Shown: positions 22,611 to 36,100, numbered from the stretch's first letter. The stretch is DNA of 64,000 nt from Incurvaria masculella (GCA_946894095.1 OX335652.1:12051001-12115000); one strand, 5' to 3'. Notes: generated by a model not told the origin, from the letters alone. Translations and numbers: made by a program.

Positions 22611-22616
22611 TGTAAA

Positions 22617-25600
22617 ATGATGGAGATTATCAGAACGTTCCTGATATGCACCATTTCGGTGGCGAAGGGGCAACGCTGGTTTGCAGCGACCGATCTAGTC
22701 ACCAATTCAACAGACCCTTCCAACCAGTCCCTTCCTGTCCCAGAAACATTTGCGAACTTTCGTCCGAACATACAAGACGATGGGATGGGATTTATGCCGA
22801 TACCGTTCATCGAAGCCCCAAAGACGCTTGCGAAACTGCCAAAGGGTGTCAATAAACACTCAAAACACCCATTGAAAACCGATGTGATCGAGGCGTTTCA
22901 ACACGATACGAGTCCGAGGTTCAAAGGTTTGCGCAGACGCAAGTGCCCGTCTCTCAGGCCGAAGCAGAGCCTCGGATCGGAGTTCGGGCTGAAAGCTCGA
23001 TTCCTGGACGTTTTCCACGTGGTAAACATCGCGCGAGTGGCCTGCGCCTCAAGCAGCGGGCTGGAGGGCACGTGCCTTCATCGGTACGAGTGTGAAGGCG
23101 GTGGCGGCGGCGTCGCGATGGGCGACTGTGCCGATGGCTACGGTGTCTGCTGTGTCAGTGAGTAATTATGTCTTAAGGTGGGCCATCCCGCTCAACTTCC
23201 CATGCAAACGGGGAAAGAAGATCACGCCTATATTTCGTGTCAGAGATCCAGAATGTTGCTCACAATAGCTTTATTTGATCGAACTAGATGTCTGATGACC
23301 GTGGGCATTGTACAATTGTGTTTGGTTTATAAGTTATAAGGTCTGAAAGTTCGATTTTTCGCGTTTTTTATAAAATAACTTTGGAGGTGGATTACTCAAC
23401 GATGAAATCTATACATCTTAAAAAGATTAGTCATCAGACATAGCTTGTTTCTTGTTTATAATCAATTTAGTTTTTGTTAGATTTTTGACGACAGCGTTCG
23501 TGGTTTACTTTTAGCTAGAAGTCGTTTTGTAATTAAAAGTTTCGTAAATCTTACCAAATCAAACACTATGCTCATTGTCTGCTTTGTGGACATGTTGCAT
23601 CCTCCTCATCACGGAGCCTGTCTAAGAAGGTCCCAGAGCGCAATAGCACGGTATTGTATTGTGCCCGCGAATGAATTAGTCCCGCCGGGAAGGGCCACCT
23701 CGAATTATTTTACATGTAAAGTAGGCTATACCACAGAATAAGTAATAGTGCGCTATACGCTGTCGAGTAAGATCGCGTGCTTACGACCCGTCGGTTTTGC
23801 TCGCCCCTGCGAAATAGGGCCGTGTCCACCGTAAGATCTCACCGCTAACGCGACGCAAAGGGGCGCCGCGGCGCCCCTTTGCGTCGCGGCGGCTTTAGCG
23901 ATATCGGATTATGATGTGAAAATGTTTAAATGTTCAATATTTTAAATTCTGCTTATACTTAATTGTGATCAGTCCCTTAAAACGAAGACAGGAAAATTGC
24001 ATGAAATTACATTAAAATTAATGTGAAAATGTGATATTTTGAACATTTCGAGGGGTTTTAAAAGTCCTAGGATCAAATGACTGGGAAGAAATATAACATA
24101 GTAGGTAGCATCAATCCACTTACATCGCCTTTAAAATTAATAATTAAAAAACCCAAACAGCTATCGAATGTATTTACGTGGGCCTTTTCTACATTGTATG
24201 TTAATAGGACGCGCATGAATGCATCGCAAATTTCTTCCCACACTGAATGCCGATCTGCATTATGCACAGTATTAGCACAGAATACCTTGATACGTATTAA
24301 TGCCAAACGCGAAGGCGCGGACCGGATTTCGAGACGAGAGAGTTGATACCTCACGTACGAACCTACACTGGAAACACGGACGAATACCCAACTAACCTAC
24401 ATAGGACACATAGCAAACATGAGCGATTTAATGAGGGTGTAAATTCTTGGAATTCCGCACTTAGGAATCACAAATATTTCACTTGAGAAAACCTCTTTTA
24501 TAGCAGATGTTTGTTTGTTGAGCTTGAAATTCCAAGAATAGACCTCCTGGTTTTCATTGATATGAGGTTTCGGGGGTCTTCGCACATCGGCGTTGACATC
24601 TGGTAAGAATCGCGAAAGATAAGTCAAGTTGGTATTATCGAGTTTTTCCCATATGCTCACAATCGCACCCCAAAATATGGAGACCGTCCATAAAATATAA
24701 ACTGTTGTTACAATTTCGGTCTAGGATTTCGGTAATAGCGCGACATATGACTTACGCCAGGCCCTCAAAGTGATGCCCGTTGACGCCCATGGGTTTTCAA
24801 ACTTTTACAGGGTCTGCGAAAGTATTTAAAATTCAAGTTCTCTTACTGAGACACCCATCACATACATAAGTAAATATATTTTTACCTCTAATACCGGAGG
24901 ACAACAGTGTACAGCCAAATGCAAAACGACCTTTCTGGACACATCTCCAATTAGGTCGTTAAAAACTCGACGCTCCAGGTTAAATTGGTCCGTGATATAC
25001 CCAAGGAGTTTGACAAGCTCTAAAAAATAACGCAGGAGAGATAACGCTTCGAGATGATCTTGCCAGATCTGAGGGAAAGGTATACAGAAACCTGAGCCCT
25101 CCAGATAACTCCACTTTCGAACGTTAGCGTTATGAGATAACACAACATTTGGTACATTTTTGTGTGATTCCGGGGTTATCTCATAACGCTAAAGCTCAAA
25201 AGTGGGGTTATCTATTCAGTTCAAAAATTGATAATGCATCGTTTGCTGGGCTTGCCAGACCGATATGTAATAATCATGAGTCCATCGACAGGGCAATCTT
25301 CATGCGGCGATAAGGCCACGGCCGCGGTGACGTGGTTCACCAACCCCGGCTACCCCACGCCCAGCACGGAGCGCCTCTCTTGCGCGCTCACGGTGGACAA
25401 GATCAGCGACGACGTCGTGCAGTTACGCCTCGAACTTACGACGTTTGAAGTATGTGGTTCGTTGCAGATATTTTGAATTCAAACGAGCAGGCAATCAACT
25501 AGAAGCATGGCGGGGCGCCTCCCCTCTATACAGCTCATCCCCACAGCGGATGCAACTTCCTCTACCATGGAGAATGCTCATCTATTTATAAATATAATAT

Positions 25601-28600
25601 ATAAAATATCACCTATTTATTTACCATCGGTAACCGGCGTAAAATGTGAGAAAATATGTCAGGTAATTCGATCAATTCTGCACCAATCAGAATTACATTT
25701 GTCATACCTTCTTCGCTCTTACTGGGTAGAATTGGGCATCCATTTCTGATTGGTGCAGTATCGGCATTCCGAAAATAAGAACCAACCGATCCTCTAGATC
25801 TATTATTTATAGCGTCAGTATGTAAACTATGGAATCGAGTCTCTGCCGAGTTATTTCCCTCACAGTAGCTATGTACAACTTGGACTCCTTTAAACACGGT
25901 GTGGAGAAGCACCTGGCCGGCCGGCATGGCTTTCGCAACCTCCGTGAAAGTTCGAAAGCTGTTGGAGTCGTCGGGCACATCTTATGTCGTACGTCATATT
26001 TAAAAAAAGCGATCGAGCCAGGAAGAAAACCTTGTAATTTGTCAACCCACACTGAAAGACGAATTCATGCATTCACCTACTTATGTACATGTTCCATCTG
26101 AATGGCTTTAATGTATAATTTTTTTAACCTACAAGGTGATTAACAAGCCATATAAGGAAGGCATGGTCCTGGCATGGCACCTAGTTCCAATTCGGTGTAT
26201 TATAATAATGTCATGACAGTACGGCCTGAGTGCGCCATATCTGGTCATTGTTATGTATATCCGTCCTTATTTTTCGCCTGAAGACGAAAGAGCGCTCTAT
26301 GATAACCATGACTATAACATTAACCAGAGATGGTGCACTCCACCCTAAGGCCCGATTGCACGAAATGACGGCTGAGTTAATCAATATTCCGACACGTCAC
26401 TTTTAGTGAACTGCATGGAGTTCCTTCCGTATTGTCCACACAAAATGACGTTTTTAATCATACGCCGACGTTATTTAGATTTATTGTCATTTCGTGCACT
26501 CGGCCCTAAGTGTGGTAAAAGCCATCCATTTTCAAACGAGTTTTCAAACACATAAAAAAACATGCTACCTCGTGTTTTACAAAGAGAATATAGACGATGC
26601 GTCCTTGCAGCTGCTGCCGCCGACAGAGGGCTCCTGTGAGCAGGACCAGTTCGTGGTGTCAGGACATAACGTCAATAGCATGGTACCCATCCTGTGCGGC
26701 ATTAACAATGGACAACATTGTGAGTCTATACATTGTATTTACAACGTTTACGGTTATCTATATTTTAGCGGCAAAGTAGGTTTAAAAGTAGATGGCGCCA
26801 CGGTCCTTAGTAATTATTTTTATATCCTAATTCAGACGAATGTCAAAATCATCATTTTTTGATTATTTTGAAAAATGTAGATGTCGTTGGACAACCTCAA
26901 ATCAAACTATGTAGGTATTGGTCGCGGCAGCTAACTGGAACAAAACGCCCACTTTACACACCTACGCAGAAATCGAGTTTTGAGTCTCATTGGGGGGTGC
27001 AGTTCGATCAGGGGGGAGGCGGCCCACCTGAGTTCCAGTTACTTGCCGGTGCCTATACTAAAATCGGCATTCTAAATGTAGCCTTAAAATGTCATGACAA
27101 ACGCCCGGGCAAGTGAAAGTACTGCATTTTAATATTCAGACAATATTGTTTCCAGCTAACGACCATCCCATTCAAACTTATAATCTTCAAACTTATATTG
27201 CTTTCAGTGTATGTGGCGGTGGGCGACGTGCCGGGACCAGTCTACCTATCGGTGCAGACCGTCACGGCAGAGAGCAGGCTCTTCGCTATTAAGGTACTGA
27301 TATAGAAACACTGTTTTAGCTGGAGATGCCGGCGGGCTATCTTCAGCACGACGCAGACGCGCGAAGAGTGCTCGAGTGCTTCAATTATCAAAATACGTCT
27401 GCCATTCTACTATCAATGAACATCAGTCCATTTGTTACTGTTCCCAGGTGAGCCAGCTGACGGCGGCAGATGAGCTGGCGGCGCCGGAAGGCTGCCTGCA
27501 GTACCACGCATTCGCGGAGGGCGAGCTCGAGTCCTTTAACTATCAAGACACGTCCACCCTCCTGCTATCAAAGAACCCCAGCTACTTGGTACCTAACCTA
27601 CTCCATACGAATTGCATACTTTTTAGGGTTTCGTAACCAAAGGGTGAAAACGGAACCCTATTACTAAGCCTCCGCTGTCCGTACGTCCGTCCATCCGTCT
27701 GTCCGTCCGTCCGTCCGTCTGACCGTCCGTCTGTCACAGGGCTATATTTTATGAACCGTAATAGGTAGGCAGCTGAAATTTTCAGAGTATGTATTTTGCC
27801 GCTATAACAACAAATAGGTAAAATGAAAAAATAATAAAAAATCAAAGGGGGCCCCATACAATAAACGTAATTTCTTGTGTTAAATCTTGTACAATGGCAG
27901 GGAACCTTGTGTGTGCGAGTCCGACTCGCAATTGGCTGGTTTTTCCACATGTTCTATAAGTCCTATCCTGTGTCTCTCTTGTTCAGCGCTTTAGTTGAGC
28001 TCCATATGTAAATTAACGAAAGCAAAGTGACAAGAGGTGCGATAACGCTTAATTGTAATCGACCACAGACAATTGTCTCTATGATATATTTTCAAACATT
28101 GCCCATGTTATGATCGACAGAACAACATGAACTACGCGATGTGTATCCGGAGAGCTCCGGAGGCTTGCAGCATCACCTACACCAACGCAGACACCTTCCA
28201 CATACCCAACTATGACGAATGTACGAATCTAGCCTTCTTTTAACATAGCCATACACTTATCTCTCAGCCTTTCTGTTTGCTCCCACATCTTAAGAACGGC
28301 CCGTAAGCTATGCTCCCCATACAAACGTAGTTTACTAATCATTTGGAAACCGCTATTCCAATTAAATTGATATTTCATATCTAATATCAGGTCACAAATA
28401 TCTGTGTCTGCACGCTTTTGTTTTTTTGAAAAATCCATACCGAATGAAATTAAAGCAAAAAGAAAATCTTCATACGAATTTTGTTTTCTCTGTGGTTTGA
28501 CCCAGAATACATTTACCGAAAAAACAAAGACATGCAGACACAGATATTTGTAGCCTAATATTAAATACCAAATATCAAGTAAGTTGGAACAGTGGTTTTC

Positions 28601-31449
28601 AAATTATAAGTAAACTACGTTTGTATGGGAGGCGAAATTTTCTGATGCTTACGGGCCGACCTTAAGGCCGGCAACAGAAACAAATTCGAGTCCCTATTCC
28701 GTTACACCCAAACCAACATCGACCTTGTTAAAGGGGCTTATATCGAGATGACTTATATTTGCAGTGGATGAAATAAAAAAATAACTACAACTTTTATAGT
28801 TGAACTTTATCGTTAAAATAAATAGCAGAAAGCACTGCACAACTTGGACAATTACTTCATGAAAAAAGTTCAGCTCAGTACAAAACACAGAAACTGTAAT
28901 AAAACCCCCGGAAACAGTCTAGCTGATCAGCTCACTTGCAGGTGTGGTTTTAGGCCCGCAAAGAAAACACTGTTAATAGCATACACTTATGGTATAGATG
29001 TTATAGTATAATAGCGTGTACAGCTCTCAGTTGGTCACCAGGGAGTGTGTATTGCCTAATGGTAAAGTTGACCCGCCATTCGACTGACTAACAAGACAAT
29101 CATATATAGAATGATATCACACTATAATACAGGGTCTTAAAGTGTGGTTAAAAGGCCTCCTAGTTGTCCAGAGCCATTATGGACGACATTAGTTCGCTCG
29201 ACCCCGTAAGTAACTTCAACCTTTTCAATTTTCAATCCCTCGATACATGTGTCTTTAAAAAATTTTGGGCATTAGGCAACAAATAGGATTGTATTGCACC
29301 TAGCATTGTTGGGCACAGAGTAGGGGTTCGTTTGCTAAAAGTCCATGTAACGTTGCATGTGTGAGGAAAAAAAACTAATTCAAACGATGAAGAAGTTTTT
29401 TTCCAAATCTGCCTTTTTTATGTTACTGCGGCTGCATCTCATACCCCCCCCCCCCCCCCTAGATTTATTTAGATCTATCCACCCATAAAATATTTTAGCA
29501 TAGTTCCCAAGCGGTGTTTTAGGCTAATAAAACAGTAGGTTTGAATCTGTCCAGCCATCCTTGTCCGGTTCTATAAAAATGAGGTGACGGTTGTTTTGTC
29601 CAGATGGTCTGCCGGTAATCCCGGCGGAGCAGGCCGGAGTGGAGATCTTCAACTGCCCGGCGGACTGGCTGCTCGCGGCGGCCGCGCGACTGTGCGGCGA
29701 ACGCCTCAACGATGGCTCGGTACTACAAGATTTCTCTACAGACGCACCTGTCACTGGTAAGTCACTTCTTCATTCCAAAATTTTATCTCGGACTTAAGTG
29801 TACGCACATTTAAAGAAAAACAAAGAAGAGTTTACCCTTGTAGTTAAGAATATACGCTTATAATAGAAGATTTTTAATGTAAAAAACTGTATTAAATGTT
29901 CTTATGTTCTTTTAAACTATGTTCTTTTGTACTTTGTGCTAAACAAATTTTAAATAAATAAAACATTATTATTATTTAATATTTCTTGTCGGAGATTCCA
30001 GTTAATGCTAAAAATAGCCTAATTGTTTGAGCTTGAATTGTTCTATATCCTCATGTCCTATTTGAGTGAGCGTCACTTTATAGTCAAATATGAAGAGGAA
30101 GAGACAGCTTTGTACCCAATAACAGCTGGAGTCCCCCAAGGAAGTGTCCTAGGACTAATATTATACCTGCTCTACACAGCTGATTTACCTACAGGCACAT
30201 GTTGCACCACAGGCACTTTTGTTGATGACACTGCTTTCTTGGCGTCAGATGAAGATCCCTCAAGGGCCTCCCTTATCCTACAAAGTAGTCTCAAAGAAAT
30301 CTCAGTGTGGCTCAAAAACTGGAGGATAAAAGCCAATGAGACAAAGTCTGTTCATGTAACCTTTACTATGAGAAAAGAGACGTGCCCTCCTGTCTGCAGA
30401 TACCTCAAAGCGACCATGTAAAGTACCTGGGTCTCTACCTGGACAGAAGACTCACCTGGAAGAAACACATTTTCACAAAAATAAAACAGCTTGGCTTGCA
30501 GCTCCGCAAAATGTACTGGATGATGAACCGTAACTCACAATTAAGCCTTGGTAATAAAGTACTTTTGTACAAAACAATCATCAAACAAATTTGGACATAT
30601 GGCATCCAGCTGTGGGGAACAGCTTCACACTCAAACATCGAGATCATCCAGAGGTTCCAGAATAAGATGCTTAGAATCATCACTGATGCCCCATGGTACA
30701 TAACCAATGACATAATTCACAATGACCTGGGCATATTGAATGTAATGGAAGAAATAACGATGTTTTCAGAAAGCTATCGAGCGAGAATCCAAATGCATCC
30801 AAACCGACTAGCCTGTGGGTTAATGGACAAAAAAAGACAAGCCCGTCGTCTTAAAAGACGTATTCCCCAGGACAACCTGGCAAACACATAATGCACAAAC
30901 GTGCAAGTGAATAAAGCAGGATGCTTCACTGGGGGCATACCTGACAAGACAACCTCACCATACAAATGTTTTACTGAATGTCCTATTTTTGTGACAGCTT
31001 GTAAAAAGAATGGAGTTAAAAAAATTTTTATTATGTTCTTTTAAACTATGTTATTTTGTACTTTGTGCTAAACGAATTTTAAACAAATAAAACATTATTA
31101 TTATTTATTATTTCATGTCGGAGATTCCAGTTAATGCTAAAAATAGCTTAATTGTTTGAGCGCCAAGGAATAAAAAAAAACATTCAAATTTAAATAGCCT
31201 CCTTGCTTTTTAAGATTCCTGTTTATATGAATATTAATTATTATATTTATAAGGAAATCATTTTACATCCGTATGCCCACTTGAAAAAATCACCCTATAT
31301 AATTATAAAAAATAAATTATAAATAAAATTGTGTTCTGATTACAGACTCGTCAGCAGGGCCAGTCGTGGTGTGGTTCCGAAGCGACGGCAGTTCGGTGGG
31401 TCGCGGTTTCCGACTGCACTACGCACAGAACGCATGTACTGCTTCCTAG
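22617..31449 (+). CDS. Secreted CUB-domain protein, complete
   Basis: Eight exons: 22617-23157, 25292-25449, 26611-26719, 27208-27293, 27448-27588, 28121-28220, 29604-29756 and 31346-31449. All have AG/GT borders and compatible phases, for 463 residues ending in TAG. The start MMEIIRTFLICTISVAKG looks like a signal peptide. A basic RRRK at 106-109 could be a cleavage site. Cysteines 143, 153, 159, 171, 178 and 179 form the motif CASSSGLEGTC...GYGVCC found in insect secreted CUB proteins. The CUB segment follows (CGD, FTNPGYPTP, CALTVDKISDDVVQLRLELT, then ILCGINNGQH), and the C-terminus (GPVVVWFRSDG...GFRLHY) looks like the end of a second CUB-like domain. No protease domain is present, so an extracellular binding role is inferred. 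Introns carry many transposons, including a jockey fragment in intron 7. Its exact orthologue is not known to me. Confidence 0.9.
23177..23699. mobile_element. TTAA-type element, about 0.54 kb family, copy 1
   Basis: Starts GGTGGGCCATCCCGCTCA after TTAA and ends GGGCCACC, with the right TTAA mutated. It lies in intron 1 of the CUB gene, 19 bp after the donor. Relatives: 34326-34867 and 63557 onward. Confidence 0.85.
23849..23888. repeat. 40-bp perfect palindrome without a loop
   Basis: Centre between 23868 and 23869; each half reads CGCGACGCAAAGGGGCGCCG. It is very GC-rich in AT-rich intron sequence. It could be the core of a foldback element or a replication-born inversion. Confidence 0.92.
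24443..24539. mobile_element. 97-bp inverted-repeat element
   Basis: The ATTCTTGGAATTC and AATTCCAAGAAT termini are shared with 10098-10210. Confidence 0.7.
25103..25212. mobile_element. 110-bp foldback element
   Basis: AGATAACTCCACTTTCGAAC at the left is mirrored by AAAAGTGGGGTTATCT at the right, and GCGTTATGAGATAAC by GTTATCTCATAACGC inside. It ends 79 bp before exon 2 of the CUB gene. Confidence 0.8.
25678..25758. repeat. Hairpin with 15-bp arms
   Basis: CTGCACCAATCAGAA (25678-25692) and its exact complement (25744-25758), spacer about 51 bp. Confidence 0.8.
25840..25990 (+). mobile_element. LINE C-terminal fragment
   Basis: Reads YNLDSFKHGVEKHLAGRHGF, resembling the last residues of non-LTR retrotransposon polyproteins. 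Several shorter relatives occur in the window. It lies in intron 2 of the CUB gene. Confidence 0.5.
26150..26215 (+). mobile_element. SINE 3' fragment
   Basis: Only the landmark GGTCCTGGCATGGCACCTAG and the sequence after it remain. Confidence 0.55.
26349..26506. mobile_element. TAA-flanked MITE, GTGCACGAAA family
   Basis: Inverted ends GGCCCGATTGCACGAAATGA and TCATTTCGTGCACTCGGCCC, with TAA directly outside on both sides. Relatives at 38258-38417 and 39051-39173 share the ends and the TAA flanks; a diverged one lies at about 9140-9305. TAA duplications suggest PIF/Harbinger-type movement. Confidence 0.88.
27622..27944 (-). mobile_element. Lepidopteran CCGGCCAAGTGCGAG repeat
   Basis: Minus copy beginning 33 bp after the exon 5 donor of the CUB gene. 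It has an expanded CCGT tract at about 27690-27735. Confidence 0.85.
28294..28661. mobile_element. TTAA-flanked MITE, intact copy
   Basis: TTAA on both sides (28290-28293, 28662-28665). Same family as 17442-17812. It lies in intron 6 of the CUB gene. Confidence 0.85.
29903..31161. repeat. 130-bp direct repeats around a jockey fragment
   Basis: The block 29903-30032 recurs at 31032-31161 with few changes. Each has a LINE-like 3' end (AAATAAATAAAACATTATT) followed by about 60 bp of flank (GTCGGAGATTCCAGTTAATG). Having both tail and flank twice suggests tandem duplication of an already inserted element. Confidence 0.85.
30022..30893 (+). pseudogene. Jockey-clade reverse transcriptase, truncated and frameshifted
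   Basis: Two overlapping frames (to 30421, then from 30382). The first holds AGVPQGSVLGLILYLLYTAD and the catalytic-region FVDDTAF, where jockey elements normally have FADD. The second continues KYLGLYLDRRLTWKKHI, WTYGIQLWGTASHSNIE and the thumb region. The 5' half (endonuclease, fingers) is absent and one frameshift lies near 30390-30420. It is sense-oriented in the last intron of the CUB gene. Confidence 0.92.
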
Positions 31450-33197
31450 AGGTTTTGTTGTCTGTGTCCTACTCACAAATCGCTCACATAACATGTCACT
31501 GCAGGTTCACCACCGGTTAACCCTGTTCGGGGATAATGCCTTTCAAGCAAGCCTAACCATAGCAGGAGGAAAAAATCGTTTTTGTGCTGCTGATCATAAA
31601 TATTATATATTTGTTTACTTCGGAAGTTTGTTTTAGAGGCAACCAGCTCTTTAGCCAAGAAGCAACATTTTCTGATGGCATAAAAAGCCATTCAATGCGT
31701 GGCCATTCTAGATCGAAATTATTTAAAAAAAAACCAAAACATTGCATGATTCATGTATTCCTTTTTTTAAGAATTTTTTTAAAAATATATGTGTACGCAC
31801 TTGTATTTCATGTTCCTATTTATTCATGGTGCATTTGCAATTTTAGATTTTTTTTTATTACCCGTACGTGTCGATGCATCAGAAATAGAGACAATTAGAG
31901 ACCCCTTTTTGTCATGTCGTCATCGACCTTGGTGATTTCTCTTCCCAGTGTTACGACATGGTAGCACATTACTTTACGTATTTTTTTTTTCATTCCTACG
32001 TAATAATCCGCAGGTACGCCACGTAGCAAGAGAGAGACACATCAGATCCAGACAGCGGGTTCAGGTTTAAAACGCGGCGAGGCGAGGACACTCGTGTGGT
32101 CCTTATTCTTCACCGGGTGGCTTGCTATTGCCGCCTACATGAAATTTCTGGTGATTTCAACGCTGGGCACGTTACATTGATGTAATCTGGACATTATGAT
32201 TAGGATTATGACACCAAAGAAAATATATGGTTTGCCAGTGCAAAATATATTGAACGCTATTTATTTAATTTACCAAGATGAAAAGCATTTTAAAGGTATA
32301 AATATTTATATAAAGCATGTACAATACAAATGTTGGCAAAATAATCACTTTTAATTATTCAAATATAGTTTAGCTCCAACCTGAAAATAATACTATAATG
32401 GAATAAGAGTCATGCCTATCAACATTACTTACTGCTTGAAAAAAAATTATAGAACAATGCGTTTCCTTTTATCAGACAGTCATACTTTTATCGATGCTAA
32501 TTTATGTTAAAAAAAACCCATAATATCCTAGAACTAACTATAACTGTAAATGCATTTGAGAAATACATGGCTTGAAGAGAAAAAAAAGGTTTATAATTCA
32601 CCCGAACTAAAATCTACACCCAAACTAAAGGGCATTAAAGGCGAAACTCATCAATCAATCTCTAAGGCACTTTATGCACATTAGAGATCATTACTTTACT
32701 TACGTATAAATATAAAAAATACATATATCTAATGATTGTATGCACCATATGGAAAAACATTCAACAAAATATATTTATTCTCAAGCAACTAAACAACAGG
32801 TAGCAATGTTTAACATTAAGTAATCTCTGCACCAGCCATGTTTGGCTTGGGCAGGTGCAGTCTCCTACTCCACCTCTCCGACGTTAACTCAGTTAACGCA
32901 GTGGCTATGCTATCAGTGTGAAGCCAACATTTTTTTTAATATTGTAATCCATAAGTACCTAATGTGAGATCCACTTTAATATAGGTGATTTGTTCGTCTT
33001 GCTTCATCTTCAGGGCGAAGGTTAAATCGATTTTGGTGAAAATTGGCAGAGACATCTTAAAATTAATGAAAGGACACAGAGTACTTTACATTACGATTAA
33101 AATACAGCCCGACATAGCCGCTAGTAAAAAAAAATTAAATGAATCAGTGTAGACCTCAACCCTTCTTGACCATTGGAATTATAATAGGTAAATGCAT
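31450..33197. other. Convergent intergenic region
   Basis: Lies between the stop codons of the CUB gene (+) and the ketosphinganine reductase gene (-), so it should contain both 3' UTRs. It is AT-rich; a 104-codon frame at 31584 has no recognised domain. I did not identify a transposon here. Confidence 0.5.
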
Positions 33198-36100
33198 TCA
33201 CTTGCTTTTCACCTCAGCATCTCTCCGGGTCTTCAAGCCGCTCCGGACAATCGAGTGGAAGGACAGTATGTAGGCGACGATAACGACGCGGAGTGCACCC
33301 ATCGAGAACACTTGCAGCAACACTTGCCAGACGCTCTCCACGGAGCCACAGAACAGGAGAGACATGAGCCGGCCTCCGAACCCGACCACTGAGTACGCCT
33401 TGCCCGCCTGAAATCATAAGTAATGGTTCAGTGCAAAGTATAGTAGAAGTTATTTATACCTTTCTTGAGAAAATAGAGATCTCTTTCTTATCTGAGTTTT
33501 AAATGGTTTCACTATGACTGTGTAAATCTGTAAAGTTTGGCGCGAACTGTAGGTCTCTTTTTACCTTCTAGGTGATACGATTATGACATTGTATTGTATT
33601 GTTGACATAGTTAGTAAGGAAGGGGACCTGCAGTTTTACGTGGAATCCGAACCACAGCCAGCCTCAACTGTTGAAAATGGTCACCCATCGAGAACCCAAC
33701 TGCACTCTGAGATGCTTCACCCTGCATATCAAATCGCAAGGCATTGCACCGCTGAGCTACAGAGGATGTGTGATGGTAATCACAGTAGTAGTGCGTAGTG
33801 ATGTAAAGTAGGTGACTGCCATTGAGAAAGGTTACCATTGCATCCCTGATAAGCTGTTTACTGACGACATCCGGAGAGAGCAGGCCTCCGGCGCCGGATA
33901 TAAGCTTGGTCTCGTCCGGCTTTGTGTCGTTCTCAGCATGGAAGCCGGGCGTGTCCGTGTCGGGGGGGAAGCTGAGCGTGACGCTCACACCGCTCCCGAC
34001 CAGCTCCATCAGTAGGCACTCGGCGAGGCCGCGCACCGCCCACTTGCCTGCGCTGTACGCGCTGTAGCCGTAGATACCTGTTATTATTATTATTTTATTA
34101 CAGATAGACAAGCAGCTTTCACCAACACGCAACACTAGTATGCATATTAAAGGGCACACGTACATGGGCATTTTTGAGGCAATTAACTGCTGGGCAACTG
34201 TTGCCAAACATAGTGGAGCAATATAGACAAACCCAATACAATGTCGGCAATTATTCCAGCGATATGGAGCGATATTTCTCCACATAACACATAATTCTAG
34301 GCCTTTTTTGACTTTCTTCTTTTAAGGTGGCCCATCCCGCTCATCTCCCCATACAAAAGGGGAAAGAAGATCACGCCCATATTTCTTGTCAGAGATCCAA
34401 AATTTTGCTCAAAATAGCTTTATTTCATCGAAATAGATGTCTGATGACCATTGGCATTGTAAAATTATGTTTGGTTTCTAAGTTATAAGGTCCGAAAGTT
34501 CGAATTTTTCGCGCGGTTTATACAATAACTTTGGAGGTGGATTACGCAATGATAAAGTAAGAACATCTTAAAAAGATTAGTCATCAGACATAGCTTATTT
34601 AATCAAGATTTATAATCTATTTGGTTTTTGTTAGATTTTTGGCTACAGCGGTCGTGGTTTACTTTTAGCTATAAGTCGTTTTGAAATTAAAATTTTCGTA
34701 AATCTTACCAAATCATACACTATGCACATTGTCTTTTTTGTGGACATGTTGCATCTTCCTCATCACGGAGCCTGTCTTATTCTTTGAAACAGAGAAGGTC
34801 CCAGAGCGCAACAGCACGGTTTTGTACCGCGCCCGCGAATGAGTTAGGCCCGCCGGGTTGGGCCACCTTAAGTTAAAAATTAACATTTTATTGCAAATAT
34901 TGAAACCCATATAAAATTAAAAAGCCTTAATTTGGTTACATGTAGCCATGCTCAAACAAGGGAAAGTCCTGTCATAGCTCCTAAACATTTAGGAATTCAG
35001 TAAGAAGCATCATATCAGTATCATATATGATAATAGATAATAGTAATAATAAAAAAAAACTTTAGAACAATGGGCTTTTGCAAATTTCTTACCGAGAAGA
35101 GCGGCCTCCGAGGCAACGAGCACGATGCGTCCCTCCCTTCGCGCCTTCATCCCCGGGAGTACGTACTTTGTGGGGAAAGCCGACCCCACATAGTTAAGCC
35201 TCACGAGACCTTCGATGTCCTTCGGCGACATGTCCTCGAAGCGGCCGCACACGCACCCCCCCGCCGAGTTGATCAACATGAAGATGGGCCCCACGTCGCC
35301 TTCGAGACGCGCTAGGACTTTTGAAACTTCCTCATAATCCGAAGTTACGTCTAGCACAGCCGATTGCACCTGGAACCATTGGGGTGCAAGTTTCAAAACA
35401 TAAATTCATTAAAAATAAAAAAAAATGGGATGAGTGAAAGAAAGTCTGATTGGTTTACTAAATGGATAACAGAATTTTGGCATCGTAAAACAACAGATTT
35501 GTTAAGTGCAGCTGAAATGAAATCCATTTCACGAGGCCAAAACATAACGAGAAAAAACATGTTCACGTGCTGAGGGTCCTGTCACTGCCGGAAGTGGAAG
35601 AAATTTGCCCTCGCCTGATGAATTTTTTACAATTTCATGCAAAATTTCAGAAATATATTTTTCGCAAAAATTATTAATTGGTGCACAACCATAAGATTGG
35701 ATTTTTTTCCAAAATGTTCAAACAACCATTAATAGGAGAAAAAATTTAGACAAAATGAGTGTCATTGGCAGACCATACGATCCCATAACTTTAAGCTATC
35801 AGCCTGAGAATGTTAATCCAATTCTTCATTAGTGCTGTCCGGGGTGGAATAAAATGTGGATTCTTTTTAATCAGACACTGGGCATTGCTGGAGTTCTTCA
35901 TGTTTATGTTTTGCTTAGACTGCATTCCTATGAGCTCTTCTGCAATTCCCTGTTCCACACCTAAGCGAAGCAATTTTGGTGGAGGTTGACCGCCATTTCC
36001 TGCCTGGTCTCGGTATGTCAGAAAGTGTATGTTAAAAATCAACAAAATTTGCATCAAAATGTCTGGAATACCTATGACTTGTAACTCCGTGTACTACTTA

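Noticed and set aside
24073..24354. Overlapping sense and antisense ORFs of about 90 codons
   Set aside because: Both are in CUB intron 1, lack domains and are not supported by splice sites.
29165..29205. Short ATG frame ending in a GTAAGT donor within CUB intron 6
   Set aside because: Too short, no acceptor or compatible continuation, and the flanking exons already join in phase.
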